From RGIG8306 sp964426655 (GTDB lineage: Bacteria > Bacillota > Clostridia > Lachnospirales > Lachnospiraceae), in assembly GCA_964426655.1 (NCBI GenBank), contig CAYRQT010000007.1, positions 7,985 to 71,984 on the forward strand: a DNA stretch of 64,000 nucleotides. Reading direction: 5' to 3'. Below the pieces are notes generated by a model, which saw only the letters and a program-made list of their open reading frames with translations, searched no databases and had not been told where the DNA came from. Made by a program: the position numbers and the translations under genes. Positions 5,717-15,020 of the stretch are shown here, in pieces (positions within the stretch are counted from its first letter, which is position 1; each line of letters opens with the position of its first letter).

Positions 5717-8587
5717 TTAGTCGATGACATTGGGCTGATTTCCCGAAAGGGCGTCATTTTCCAATATCTCATCCAGTGTAGTATATCCGTAATAGTAATT
5801 ATAGATCTCATTTGCCAGGCTGGCAGTATGTGCAGAAGTATAGCCGTTTCGAATAGTGGTGGTCACGGATATTTCCGGATCGTCATAGGGAGCGTAGCTG
5901 ACAAACAGGGCGTGATTCCCCCTTGTTTTATCCTCCTGAGCTGAACCGGTTTTTCCGGCAATTTCCACCTCTGTATCTGCAAAAATTGTTTTCACGGTAC
6001 CCTCAGTGATAACATCTCTCATACCCTCCTGGACCAGTTTCCAGGTTTCATCAGAAATTTCTGTGATTTTGGTGCCCACGCTGTCATAGGATTTGACAAT
6101 GGTTCCGTCAGATGTACGGACACTGTCCAAAAGAGTAAGGTCATACGCCGTACCGCCATTGGCAATAATGGATACATATTTAGCCATTTGCACGGTGGTA
6201 TAGTTGTTTGTTCCCTGACCGATGGCTGAGGCAACGGGATATTGGGTGGAAATTTGAGGGGCATATTCGTTCAACTCGATGCCGCTGACGCTATCCAGGC
6301 CCAAAAGTTGGGCATAATATGCCAGACGACTGATACCAAGGGTTTCATTATAGGTCTGATTTTCTTCACTGCTAAGCCTGTATCCCATTTCGTAAAAATA
6401 ATAGTTACAGGAATTGGCCAGGGCACCTGTTAAATTTAACAGACCATGCCCTGCATGAGTGGTCTCATAAATCCAGCATTTAGGATGATTATCCACTTTT
6501 TCATAGATACCTGTACAGTTGATATATTCTTCGGGAGTGACTACCCCATCTTCCAATGCAGCAATGGCTGTCAGCATTTTATAGGTAGAACCGGGAGAGG
6601 TTCTGGACTGTGTTGCATAATTGAATAAAGGATTGCTCTGGTCAGCCACCAGCTGAGCGTAATAATCTCCGTCAATGGACCCGGAAAACAGATTATTGTC
6701 ATATCCAGGGTAGGAAACCAGGGCCAGAACATCCCCTGTATTAACATCCGTAATGACAGTGGAACCGGTGCAGGGATCCAGGGCCAGCTGGGAAGGGGTG
6801 ATCTGAAGAGACAAAATACAATCAATCATAAAATTATAGACAGTTTCGCTGGAAGCTGTGGAGAGGGCCATGTAAGTGGCACTGTCTGCGTCCAGAACAT
6901 CCTGATCATACAGGGCCATACAAATAAGATTTCCGGACAGCAGGTTCTGGTTTATCAGGGATTCTATGATGAAAGATGAAAATACTTCGTCCTCTTGCAG
7001 ATCCAGCAAAAGCTCATCTGTAATATAGGCATAGATTTCGTCACTTTCAGCATATTTATCGGAAATACCCAGGTTTTCCGTAACAACCCATTGTTGAAGA
7101 ATAGCCTCGTATATAAAAGCTCTCAGACTTGTGCTACCATCCTTCCAGGCCAGGTAAACTTCATTTGTCGTGTCAATCAGGCTTTCATCGATGAGGCCGG
7201 TCTCTTCCACCAGATAGGTATACGCAAAATCCATATACCCCTGCATGTCCTCGTCAAAGCTGTTATAAGCGGCCGGGTCAGACTGGGTCAGTTGCTGGTT
7301 CAGAAAATCCAGTACGGTGTTCATCTGAGAAGAAACAGTGGTATATATGCTGGCTTCTGCGTCACTGGCATCAGCTTCTCCCATATCGGAAAAAGATAGC
7401 ACGTTATTGCTGAAAAGCTGATAAAAAACCTCTTTGATAGAGATGTTCAGATCCGCATTATTATCCGGGTCAATGTCTTCATTGACAATTTTATCTGCCA
7501 GTATTCCGGCAAGCGTCTGTTCCAAAAGGTTGTAGGTGGCAATCTGCAGGTCATGATCAATGGTCAGATATACATCCTGCCCGATTTCGGGCTCCGTAAC
7601 AGAGACAATCTCCAGAATATTTCCGGTACTGTCCTTGTACATGGTCTGGGACCCTTTTGTGCCACTTAATTCCTGCTCCATAACAGCTTCAATACCGCTC
7701 TTTCCCACGATATCACCATTTTCATAGCTGTCGTCTTCCGCCTGCAGTTCTTCCAGTTCATCAGAAGAGGCCTTTCCCGTGTATCCGATGATATGGGCAA
7801 AATATTCCCCATCCGGATAGACTCTGACATAATCTTCTTCCACATCCACACCTGAATAATTTGCCGCCTGTTCAAGAACAGCTGCCTGGCATTCTTCGCT
7901 GACATCTGCTGCAATGGTGATAGACTGGTATTTCTTGTATTCATTTTCTTTCAGCTCCCACCGGATGTTTACAATACGATAGGCATCATAATCACTGACC
8001 TCCATGGAATTGCCATCGGCATCTGTCCAGGTATCAAAATAGAAATACTCTTTCAGCAGGGCAATGATTTCCAGGGGAGTCAGATTGGAAGGATATTTTC
8101 CCTCTGCGTCGTCCAGCTCACTGGTAGAGGAAAGACCATAAATATCCCTTAAAAGCCGATTCTTCTGGGTTTCTGATGTAATAGTAAATCCGCCATCTTC
8201 TGTATAGCTGATGGGCAGAGAAATGGAAATGTCTGTATCATATTGATCCAGAAGCTGCAACAACTCATAGATCATCTGGTTTTTAGCTGCGTTTTTTATG
8301 TAGGTTCCGTTGTCAATGAGGGTTACGGAGTAAGACAATTCATTGTAGGCCAACAGGACTCCATTGCGGTCATAAATATTGCCCCTGGCTGCCTTGAGGG
8401 TAACGGTGGTCAGTGTCTTTTGAATATAATCCTGCTGATGGTCTGCCTGCTCAATAATCTGGAGCTGATACAGTCGTGCCACAAGGGCAATAAAGGCAAT
8501 ACATAAAATCAGAACAATAGGAAACATTCTGGATTTAATGACCCGAATCAGATAATCCCGAATGACCAGCATAAGATCTTTAAACAA
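5717..8587 (-). CDS. mrdA: Penicillin-binding protein 2 (elongasome transpeptidase)
   Basis: A 956-residue class B PBP: cytoplasmic N-terminus, one membrane helix (about 22-40), a dimerisation domain, and a transpeptidase domain with S667-T-Y-K670, S726-C-N728 and K879-T-G881, all intact. It cross-links peptidoglycan during cell elongation with RodA and MreC/D. The start is inferred to be TTG at 8587, because GGAGGGAG is correctly spaced for it and the first ATG (8572) has no ribosome binding site. Between the TIDHDLQ strand (about 343-349) and GSTVITDVNTGDV (about 608) there is an extra, acidic and probably helical segment of roughly 240 residues, which explains the large size. It overlaps the mreD stop by eight bases. 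Confidence 0.95.
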   Translation of the reverse strand: MFKDLMLVIRDYLIRVIKSRMFPIVLILCIAFIALVARLYQLQIIEQADHQQDYIQKTLTTVTLKAARGNIYDRNGVLLAYNELSYSVTLIDNGTYIKNAAKNQMIYELLQLLDQYDTDISISLPISYTEDGGFTITSETQKNRLLRDIYGLSSTSELDDAEGKYPSNLTPLEIIALLKEYFYFDTWTDADGNSMEVSDYDAYRIVNIRWELKENEYKKYQSITIAADVSEECQAAVLEQAANYSGVDVEEDYVRVYPDGEYFAHIIGYTGKASSDELEELQAEDDSYENGDIVGKSGIEAVMEQELSGTKGSQTMYKDSTGNILEIVSVTEPEIGQDVYLTIDHDLQIATYNLLEQTLAGILADKIVNEDIDPDNNADLNISIKEVFYQLFSNNVLSFSDMGEADASDAEASIYTTVSSQMNTVLDFLNQQLTQSDPAAYNSFDEDMQGYMDFAYTYLVEETGLIDESLIDTTNEVYLAWKDGSTSLRAFIYEAILQQWVVTENLGISDKYAESDEIYAYITDELLLDLQEDEVFSSFIIESLINQNLLSGNLICMALYDQDVLDADSATYMALSTASSETVYNFMIDCILSLQITPSQLALDPCTGSTVITDVNTGDVLALVSYPGYDNNLFSGSIDGDYYAQLVADQSNPLFNYATQSRTSPGSTYKMLTAIAALEDGVVTPEEYINCTGIYEKVDNHPKCWIYETTHAGHGLLNLTGALANSCNYYFYEMGYRLSSEENQTYNETLGISRLAYYAQLLGLDSVSGIELNEYAPQISTQYPVASAIGQGTNNYTTVQMAKYVSIIANGGTAYDLTLLDSVRTSDGTIVKSYDSVGTKITEISDETWKLVQEGMRDVITEGTVKTIFADTEVEIAGKTGSAQEDKTRGNHALFVSYAPYDDPEISVTTTIRNGYTSAHTASLANEIYNYYYGYTTLDEILENDALSGNQPNVID

Positions 8588-9098
8588 ATTTCAGCTCCCT
8601 CCTCTTCTCATGGAGGAACATACGGTTATGAAATAACAGCAGTCCCCCGTACAGCAGCACGGATAAAATCATGGTAATGACCAGTTCCGGCAGAACAATG
8701 TTTTGCATGTAACCGGACAGGTACAGACGCCCTCTCAGGGCAAAACTGAAAAGAAAAATATAAGCGTGGTACAGAAATTCGGATAATACAGTGAAAATCA
8801 GGGGAATAAAAGGCACATCCGTTACCACTCGCTGGCAGGCAAAGCCGGTCAGATAGCCGGTAAGCGCATAAATCAGCACAAAATAGCCGGGAATGCCTCC
8901 GGAAAAAATATCCAGCAGCAAACCACAGCCCAGACCCGTAAAGCCCCCTTCTGTATGGCCCCTGAAGATGGCGATAGAGAAGGTGACCACCAGAAGCAGA
9001 TTGGGAGTAGTTTGCAAAAGGGGAAGAGACGGAAAAACAATACTTTGCAGCATATAAGTGAGCAGGATAATGACCCCGGTTAAGCATGTACGCAGCAT
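8580..9098 (-). CDS. mreD: Rod-shape-determining protein MreD
   Basis: A 172-residue, very hydrophobic protein with about five membrane segments, matching the MreD size and pattern (for example the N-terminal YMLQSIVFPSLPLLQ and a C-terminal cytoplasmic RRELKF tail). MreD couples MreC, RodA and PBP2 in the cell-elongation complex. The start ATG has AAAAAGGAGG upstream. It sits between mreC and mrdA and overlaps mrdA by eight bases, the standard arrangement. Sequence conservation in this family is low, so the call rests on topology plus position, which agree well. Confidence 0.9.
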   Translation of the reverse strand: MLRTCLTGVIILLTYMLQSIVFPSLPLLQTTPNLLLVVTFSIAIFRGHTEGGFTGLGCGLLLDIFSGGIPGYFVLIYALTGYLTGFACQRVVTDVPFIPLIFTVLSEFLYHAYIFLFSFALRGRLYLSGYMQNIVLPELVITMILSVLLYGGLLLFHNRMFLHEKRRELKFV

Positions 9099-9124
9099 AT
9101 AGAACCTCCTTTTTTCCTGATTCG

Positions 9125-9976
9125 CTAGTTTGATCCGGTGGATTTTAATGTGGTGATGACCAGAACTTCGTCAATATGGCTGAAATCAGCAGCAGGAATC
9201 AGATATCCTGACTGGGTGAGGTTATTGGCATCCGTTTCCAGCTGGGTGGCATAGCCAATCAGAAGGCCGGGGAGGTACTTACTGCTGATATTGGAGGTGA
9301 CAATGGCATCATATTCGGATATTTCCGCATTTTCCTGAATGTAAAAAAGGCGCAGGTACCCCTCGTCCAACAGGGAAAGATCGCCACCCACGTAACATTC
9401 ATCCCGGGTCTTCTGGCTTACCGCTGCAACATTCATGGAATCGTTAATGATTGAGGTGACAATGGCATAGTCAGAGCCCACTTCCGTAACAATGCCCAGG
9501 AGACCGTCTCCATTTATCACGTTCATATCTGTCGCAATGCCGTCGTTACTCCCCTTGTCAATGGTAAAGGTCTTGAACCAGTTGGTGCCATTCTTAGCGA
9601 TGACATTAGCTCCCACCATTTCATAATCGGTATAGGTATTCTTCATTTCCAGTAATTCTCTGAGACGCAGCAGTTCATAACGGTTGTCTGTCTGCTCCTG
9701 GACAGAGGCCTGCAGACTGTTGTTTTCTTCCTCCAGAGACTCTATCTGAGCCAGAAGATCACTCACCTGGCTGGCATGGGCCCGACGATCCGAAATCCAG
9801 TCTCCCACAGCTTCCACCCCTTTGGCGGCAGGCTGAATGACCTTGAAAAAAGTATCTTTAATGGCAGTGATGGTATATCCTCTGGCGTAGGTGACTGCAA
9901 CAACTGACAGACACAGTACAACAAGGCCGATTACAATATATTTGATTCGGGCTAGAATCCGGGTGCGTTTTTTCAT
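9125..9976 (-). CDS. mreC: Rod-shape-determining protein MreC
   Basis: A 283-residue bitopic membrane protein: short basic cytoplasmic end, a membrane helix at about 12-31, a coiled coil at about 60-100 (rich in Glu, Leu and Ser), then the beta-rich MreC domain with GANVIAKNGTNWFKTFTIDKG and the later GLLGIVTEVG typical of the family. MreC binds PBP2 and activates it for side-wall synthesis. The ATG overlaps the radC stop as ATGA, so translation is probably coupled. The expected mreB gene between radC and mreC is absent. Confidence 0.95.
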   Translation of the reverse strand: MKKRTRILARIKYIVIGLVVLCLSVVAVTYARGYTITAIKDTFFKVIQPAAKGVEAVGDWISDRRAHASQVSDLLAQIESLEEENNSLQASVQEQTDNRYELLRLRELLEMKNTYTDYEMVGANVIAKNGTNWFKTFTIDKGSNDGIATDMNVINGDGLLGIVTEVGSDYAIVTSIINDSMNVAAVSQKTRDECYVGGDLSLLDEGYLRLFYIQENAEISEYDAIVTSNISSKYLPGLLIGYATQLETDANNLTQSGYLIPAADFSHIDEVLVITTLKSTGSN

Positions 9977-10668
9977 GGTAAATATCCTTGTTCTTTTAAA
10001 CTGATAAAGGCGCTATGGCCAACGACAAGATGATCCAGCAAACAGAGCCCCACAAGGGATGCGCCGTCTTTAAGGCGACGGGTGGCCAGAATATCCTCTC
10101 TGCTGGGAGTAGGATCTCCGCTGGGGTGGTTATGAATCAAAACAAAAGAAACGGCTTCCCTGCGAAGTGCTTCCAGTAGAATTTCCCTTGGACTGATGAG
10201 GGACATGTTTACGGTACCTTTGGTAATCAGGGAATCTCCTATACGGCGGTTTTTGGTATTCAGGTAAACACACCAGATTTCCTCCACTTTACAATAACGC
10301 AACTTTTCCATGTAGAATTCGCCGATGGCCTGGGGGGAATTCAGTAATTTCCCCTCTTCTCTTCCGGACATGGCCATACGCCGGCTTAGTTCGGCAAGTG
10401 CAAGAATCTGAATGGCTTTCACAGGGCCAATGCCCTTAATTTGCCTGAGCTGTTCCGCTGACAAATGGACAAGGCCCAAAAGCCCTTTTTCCGGAACAAC
10501 GGAAAGCAGTTCTCTTGCCAGGTCAACGGAATTTTTATCCCGTGTACCGGAGCGTAAAAGAACTGCCAGAAGTTCAGCATCTGTCAGGGCCTCCGGGCCA
10601 TGCCTCCTGCAACGTTCATAGGGGCGCTCACCAGGGGGCCATTGTTTCATTGTGGTTTTTCTTTCCAT
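9973..10668 (-). CDS. radC: RadC/JAMM-domain protein
   Basis: A 231-residue protein with an N-terminal helix-hairpin-helix region (residues about 70-95, QIKGIGPVKAIQILALAE) and the JAMM/MPN+ metal site in VLIHNHPSGDPTPS followed by a Glu/Asp-containing helix. The family is named for a radiation phenotype that proved to be misassigned; it is a predicted metal-dependent peptidase or nuclease-related protein of uncertain function. It stands first in the mreC-mreD-mrdA-minD-rodA run, as in many Clostridia. Two starts are possible: 10668 (AGAGG seven bases upstream) and 10650. Confidence 0.92.
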   Translation of the reverse strand: MERKTTMKQWPPGERPYERCRRHGPEALTDAELLAVLLRSGTRDKNSVDLARELLSVVPEKGLLGLVHLSAEQLRQIKGIGPVKAIQILALAELSRRMAMSGREEGKLLNSPQAIGEFYMEKLRYCKVEEIWCVYLNTKNRRIGDSLITKGTVNMSLISPREILLEALRREAVSFVLIHNHPSGDPTPSREDILATRRLKDGASLVGLCLLDHLVVGHSAFISLKEQGYLP

Positions 10669-10714
10669 ATCTTAGCCTCTTTCCTCTCTCTGGCGCAGCA
10701 TAAGATACGGCTTA

Positions 10715-10743
10715 AGTTTAGCACAAATCAGGGCAGGTGTATA
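10715..10743 (-). promoter_or_regulatory. Promoter for radC and the rod-shape operon
   Basis: On the minus strand TATACA (10738..10743) and TAAACT (10715..10720) are 17 bases apart, and TG stands one base before the -10, giving an extended -10. It would produce a leader of about 40 bases before radC and is the only plausible promoter before the tightly packed radC-mreC-mreD-mrdA-minD-rodA run. Confidence 0.5.
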
Positions 10744-10785
10744 GTGAACAATTATGAAGGAAATTGTATGGGAAAATATACATTT

Positions 10786-12078
10786 TTAAAGCATAACGAG
10801 ACCTTTATCTACCAGCTTTTGCAAAGACATCAGAATTCCCAGTTTTGCGTGATACCAGGTAAGGCCCCCCTGAAAATAAACTGCATAGGGTTCTCTTATA
10901 GGGGCATCTGCACTAAGTTCAATGGAAGCGCCCTGAATAAAGGCACCGGCGGCCATGATGACCGGGGAAGCATACCCTGGCATATCCCAGGGTTCCGGCT
11001 TCACATGGCTGTCCACAGGGGCAGCAGCCTGAATCCCTTCACAGAACCCAATGACCCCTTCTGCACTTCCAAGCGTTACAGCCTGTATGATGTCGTGGCG
11101 GATTTCTTTGGAGGAGGGAAAAACAGGAAAGCCCAGTGACTCATAGAGGGCGGCTGCAAATACAGCCCCTTTTACAGCGGAAGCCGTTACGGTGGGGGCA
11201 AGAAAAAGCCCTTGATAAAAGGCGGGCAATACCCCCAGATTTGCACCGACCTCCCGCCCCAGTCCTGGTGCGGTCAGACGAAAAGCTGCTCTTTCCACCA
11301 GATCCTTGCGCCCTGCGATATAACCACCTGCAGGCGCAAGTCCCCCACCCGGATTTTTGATTAAAGATCCAACTGTCAGATCTGCACCCACATCAGAGGG
11401 TTCTTTCACTTCTACAAATTCTCCATAGCAATTATCCACCATTACCAGAATGTCCGGTTTTAAGGCTTTAAGGTAGGCAATCAGCATGCCAATCTGTTCC
11501 ACGCTGAAAGTTGGCCTGGTCTGATACCCTTTAGAACGCTGTATGGCGGCCATTTTGGTCTTTGGAGTGATGGCATGCCGAATTTTTTCATAGTCAAAAC
11601 CACCATTTTCCAACAAATCCACCTGCCTGTAACTTACGCCGTATTCGGCCAGAGACCCAGGACTTTTCCGAATGCCAATCACTTCTTCCAGGGTGTCATA
11701 GGGCTTGCCGGCGGGCGCCAACAGTTCATCCCCCGGTAAAAGACAGGCCCCCAGGGCCAGAGCCAGGGCATGTGTTCCACAGGTGATCTGAGGACGGACA
11801 AGAGCGGCCTCTGTGTGGAACAGATCTGCATAAATCTTCTCCAGGGTATCTCGACCATGATCGTTGTAACCATATCCGGTGGATGGAGAAAAATCGCTGT
11901 CACTGACCTTGTTTTTTTGAAAAGCACCAATTACCTTTATCTGATTAATTTCTGCAATCTGTTCGATATCCTGAAAGGTGTCCTTAAGATCTCCAAGGAT
12001 TTTTTCACCTATCTGATACACTTCTTCGGAAATGCCATTGTGTAAATAAATCTCTTTTCTATAGCTGTAACTGTTCAT
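10786..12078 (-). CDS. PLP-dependent methionine gamma-lyase-like (aluminium resistance family) protein
   Basis: About 430 residues, belonging to the PLP-dependent Met_gamma_lyase family often annotated as cystathionine beta-lyase family protein involved in aluminium resistance (B. subtilis YnbB type). The likely PLP-lysine region is GSLIKNPGGGLAPAGGYIAG, and VMVDNCYGEF supplies the pyridine-binding Asp. The chemistry is presumed C-S lyase activity on a sulfur amino acid, but the true substrate is unknown. I chose the ATG at 12078 (MNSYSYRKEI) because it avoids a 34-base overlap with miaA and has AAGGGA upstream; an in-frame ATG at 12117 lacks a good site. The position after miaA is conserved in Clostridia. 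Confidence 0.85.
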   Translation of the reverse strand: MNSYSYRKEIYLHNGISEEVYQIGEKILGDLKDTFQDIEQIAEINQIKVIGAFQKNKVSDSDFSPSTGYGYNDHGRDTLEKIYADLFHTEAALVRPQITCGTHALALALGACLLPGDELLAPAGKPYDTLEEVIGIRKSPGSLAEYGVSYRQVDLLENGGFDYEKIRHAITPKTKMAAIQRSKGYQTRPTFSVEQIGMLIAYLKALKPDILVMVDNCYGEFVEVKEPSDVGADLTVGSLIKNPGGGLAPAGGYIAGRKDLVERAAFRLTAPGLGREVGANLGVLPAFYQGLFLAPTVTASAVKGAVFAAALYESLGFPVFPSSKEIRHDIIQAVTLGSAEGVIGFCEGIQAAAPVDSHVKPEPWDMPGYASPVIMAAGAFIQGASIELSADAPIREPYAVYFQGGLTWYHAKLGILMSLQKLVDKGLVML

Positions 12079-12083
12079 GCTGA

Positions 12084-13055
12084 TTATGCGTCCCTTTTCT
12101 GTAGATAGTCTGTCCATTTTTCCAGCAAATAAGCGGCAATTGCCGCTTCATCGTAGGAAAATCGCTCTTTATCGACCCAAAGCACTCCCGTTTCTCTGCG
12201 GAACCAGGTCAGCTGCCTTTTTGCAAAATGCCGGGTGTTTTTTTTGATGTTTTCCACTGCCTCCTGGAGCGGGCAGCGGTTTTGCAGGTAGTCCAAAATT
12301 TCTTTATAACCAATGCCCTTCATGGAGGTTTCCTCACCGGTCAGTCCCATTTCGCATAGGTTTTTTACCTCGTTGGTCAGGCCTTGTTCCATCATACTGT
12401 CCACCCGTTGGTTTATACGGGTGTAAAGCATCTCCCTTGGCATGGTCAGCACCACATAAAGAGCCTGAAAAATCGGTTCTTTCTGTTGTTGCTGCTGATT
12501 GTGCAGGGAAATTTGTTCTCCGGTCTGCAGATAATATTCCAAGGCCCGAATCATTCGTTTCAGGTTCTGGGGGGGAATACGGGCCGCACTATCCGGATCT
12601 ACCTGTTTAAGCCGAAGATACAACGCCATGGGACCCTCTTCTTCGGCCTGGAGCCAAAGCTGACGGCGCAGGACCGAATTTTCTCCGCTGTCTGAGGAAA
12701 ATTCTACGCCCTTAAGCAGTGCCTGGATATAAAACCCCGTTCCCCCAGTTAAAATAGGCAGGTGGTGCCTGCCCTGTACCTCTTTGATCGCAGCAAGTGC
12801 AAGCTTTTGAAAGCGGAACACGTCAAAGGGTTCCTGAGGGTCCAGCACATCAATCAAGTGATGGGGAATACCCTCCCGTTTTGAAAGGGGAAGTTTGGCA
12901 GTTCCGATGTCCATACCCCGATATACCTGCATGGAATCCGCACTGATGATTTCTCCGTTAAGGGCTTTTGCCAAAGTAAGGGAAAGGGCTGTTTTTCCGG
13001 CGGCAGTGGGGCCTGTCAGAATCAAAAGGGGACTCTTCTCCTTTTCCATTTTCAT
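12084..13055 (-). CDS. miaA: tRNA dimethylallyltransferase MiaA
   Basis: A 323-residue enzyme that adds the dimethylallyl group from DMAPP to N6 of A37 in tRNAs reading UNN codons. The N-terminal P-loop GPTAAGKT, the DSMQVYRGMDIGTAK motif and GGTGFYIQAL are all present, and the C-terminal region has the typical KNTRHFAKRQLTWFR. The product is the substrate of MiaB, encoded three genes upstream. The ATG follows the mutL stop without a spacer (TAGATG), with its ribosome binding site inside mutL. Confidence 0.97.
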   Translation of the reverse strand: MKMEKEKSPLLILTGPTAAGKTALSLTLAKALNGEIISADSMQVYRGMDIGTAKLPLSKREGIPHHLIDVLDPQEPFDVFRFQKLALAAIKEVQGRHHLPILTGGTGFYIQALLKGVEFSSDSGENSVLRRQLWLQAEEEGPMALYLRLKQVDPDSAARIPPQNLKRMIRALEYYLQTGEQISLHNQQQQQKEPIFQALYVVLTMPREMLYTRINQRVDSMMEQGLTNEVKNLCEMGLTGEETSMKGIGYKEILDYLQNRCPLQEAVENIKKNTRHFAKRQLTWFRRETGVLWVDKERFSYDEAAIAAYLLEKWTDYLQKRDA

Positions 13056-14972
13056 CTATACAATCCTCTTGAATTTCTTTTCCAGTTCATATTTGCTCAT
13101 CTGAATGATTGTGGGGCGACCGTGTGGGCAGGCGTAGGGATTGTCCAGCGTCATTAATTCATCAATCAGAGCCATCATTTCCTGTTCTGTCAGGCTATGA
13201 TTGCCTTTTACGGCGGCTTTACAGGAAAGTGTTGCAATACGGTGTAAAACGGTATCAGGGGCACTTCCCTCCCGCATATCTGCCACACTGTCCAGAAGCT
13301 CTAAAAAAACATCTTTATCCTGCACTCCGAACAAATTGGATGGCACTGCCCTTACGCAAACGTCCTTTTGGCCAAAATCTTCTATTTCAAAACCAAAACG
13401 GCTGAACACATCCATATAGTGGTGCAGGGCGGCTTTTTCGCTGTCAGAAAGGGTCACAATTACCGGCGGAGAGATATACTGGGACTCTACGGTCCTTTCT
13501 TCAAAAGCTTTCAGCGTTCGTTCATAAAGAACCTTTTCATGAGCCGCATGTTGATCGCAGATGTATAAGCTGTCCTGGTATTCCAACAGGCAGTAGGTAT
13601 CAAAAAGTTGACCGATGTATCGATGGGATTTCCTGGCCTTTTCCCCAAGGAGTTTATCGTCCCAAAGAGAAAGCTGTTCTCCGCCTGAAGGAAGATCCTT
13701 TTGAGATGGAGGCGAAGACTCCCGCAGAACCATAGGCATATCACTGGATTCAGGGACCTGAGGAGGAATTCTCTCTGTGTCGGGGGGGAGAGAGGGGGTG
13801 CCACCCGGCTCTGAAGGTAACCGTTCTGAATTTTGCACAGGCTGGCTTCCCATCTGATGAAGAATTCTCAATGCCTCCCCGTCCATTCTCCTTTTTTCAA
13901 AGGGTTCGACATGTTCTTTCTGGGGAACCCTGGCAGGAGGCGTGGGGGGCTTTTCACTGGAAAGCTGTACTGGCGGAATATGCTCTCCTCCGGCAAGGGT
14001 TTCCATTAAGACAGAAACCAACTGTCGATACAGAAAGGCTTCTTCTTTAAAACGCAGATCCATTTTGGTCGGATGAACATTCACATCAATACGATCAGGA
14101 GAAATTTGAAGATGCAGAACCGTAAAGGGATATCGGTGGAGCATCATGTAGGGCTTATAGGCCTCTTCAATAGCTGCAGTTATCAATTTACTCTTTACAT
14201 AGCGTCCATTGATAAAATAATTTTCATAGCTTCGATTTGCCCGGGCAATCACTGGCTTTCCAATATATCCTTCCACTTGAAAATAGGGAGTATCTCCTCT
14301 GACCGGAAGAATCTGGGATGATATTTCCCTTCCAAAAATGGTGTAAATCAAATCTTTGGTGGAATCACTTCCCTTGGTAAACAGACGGGTCTGACCATTC
14401 ATCAGAAGCCGAAAAGAGAGTTGGGGATGGCTTAAAGCCAGCTTTTCCAACCAGTCGGCAATATAATTTCCCTCTGTCTGAGCCGTTTTTAAAAAATTCC
14501 TTCGGGCAGGCGTGTTAAAGAAAATGTTGCGGGCCACAAAAGTGGTGCCGTCCGGAAGGCCCATTTCTTTTGTGCCCAGGACCTCTCCGCCTGCTATTTC
14601 ATAACATATGCCGGAAATGGCATCTGCAGTTTTGGTCAGCAGTTCCACCTGGCAAACGGCGGCAATACTGGCAAGGGCCTCTCCTCTAAACCCAAGCGTA
14701 TGAATATCCATCAGATCTTCCGGACGGCGCAGTTTACTGGTCGAATGGCGCAGAAAAGCCAGGGGGACTTCTTCTGCCGGAATGCCGGTGCCATTATCTG
14801 TCACGCGGATCAGCGAAAGGCCTCCATCCCGAATTTCTACCGTAATGGCCGTAGCCCCCGCATCAATGGCATTTTCACATAGTTCCTTCACTATAGAGGC
14901 AGGTCGTTCAATCACCTCACCTGCCGCAATCTGATTGATGGTATTTTGATCTAATAGCAAAATGGCTGGCAA
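13056..14972 (-). CDS. mutL: DNA mismatch repair protein MutL
   Basis: A 638-residue MutL. The N-terminal GHKL ATPase has IAAGEVIERPASIVKEL, ENAIDAGAT and DNGTGIP. A Pro/Ser-rich linker spans about 335-430. The C-terminal domain carries DQHAAHEKVLYE, the DQHA(x)2E(x)4E metal-binding motif of MutL proteins with intrinsic nicking endonuclease activity, as expected in a bacterium without MutH. A Cys-Pro-His-Gly-Arg-Pro motif near the C-terminus also fits. AGAAGG precedes the ATG. mutS is immediately upstream and miaA immediately downstream. Confidence 0.97.
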   Translation of the reverse strand: MPAILLLDQNTINQIAAGEVIERPASIVKELCENAIDAGATAITVEIRDGGLSLIRVTDNGTGIPAEEVPLAFLRHSTSKLRRPEDLMDIHTLGFRGEALASIAAVCQVELLTKTADAISGICYEIAGGEVLGTKEMGLPDGTTFVARNIFFNTPARRNFLKTAQTEGNYIADWLEKLALSHPQLSFRLLMNGQTRLFTKGSDSTKDLIYTIFGREISSQILPVRGDTPYFQVEGYIGKPVIARANRSYENYFINGRYVKSKLITAAIEEAYKPYMMLHRYPFTVLHLQISPDRIDVNVHPTKMDLRFKEEAFLYRQLVSVLMETLAGGEHIPPVQLSSEKPPTPPARVPQKEHVEPFEKRRMDGEALRILHQMGSQPVQNSERLPSEPGGTPSLPPDTERIPPQVPESSDMPMVLRESSPPSQKDLPSGGEQLSLWDDKLLGEKARKSHRYIGQLFDTYCLLEYQDSLYICDQHAAHEKVLYERTLKAFEERTVESQYISPPVIVTLSDSEKAALHHYMDVFSRFGFEIEDFGQKDVCVRAVPSNLFGVQDKDVFLELLDSVADMREGSAPDTVLHRIATLSCKAAVKGNHSLTEQEMMALIDELMTLDNPYACPHGRPTIIQMSKYELEKKFKRIV

Positions 14973-14990
14973 AATATACCTTCTTTCCGT

Positions 14991-15020
14991 AATTATCCCT
15001 TAAAGAATTATCCCTTAAAG
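14991..15020. repeat. 15-bp tandem duplication at the mutS stop codon
   Basis: AATTATCCCTTAAAG occurs twice in direct, gapless succession (14991..15005 and 15006..15020). On the coding strand each copy reads as the last residues of MutS plus a TAA stop, so the second copy lies in the mutS-mutL spacer. It looks like a replication-slippage duplication and leaves both proteins intact. Confidence 0.9.

Noticed and set aside
10600..11139. A 179-codon plus-strand open frame at the radC-lyase junction
   Set aside because: Overlaps the radC start and the lyase C-terminus antisense, and the intergenic part is better explained by the radC promoter.
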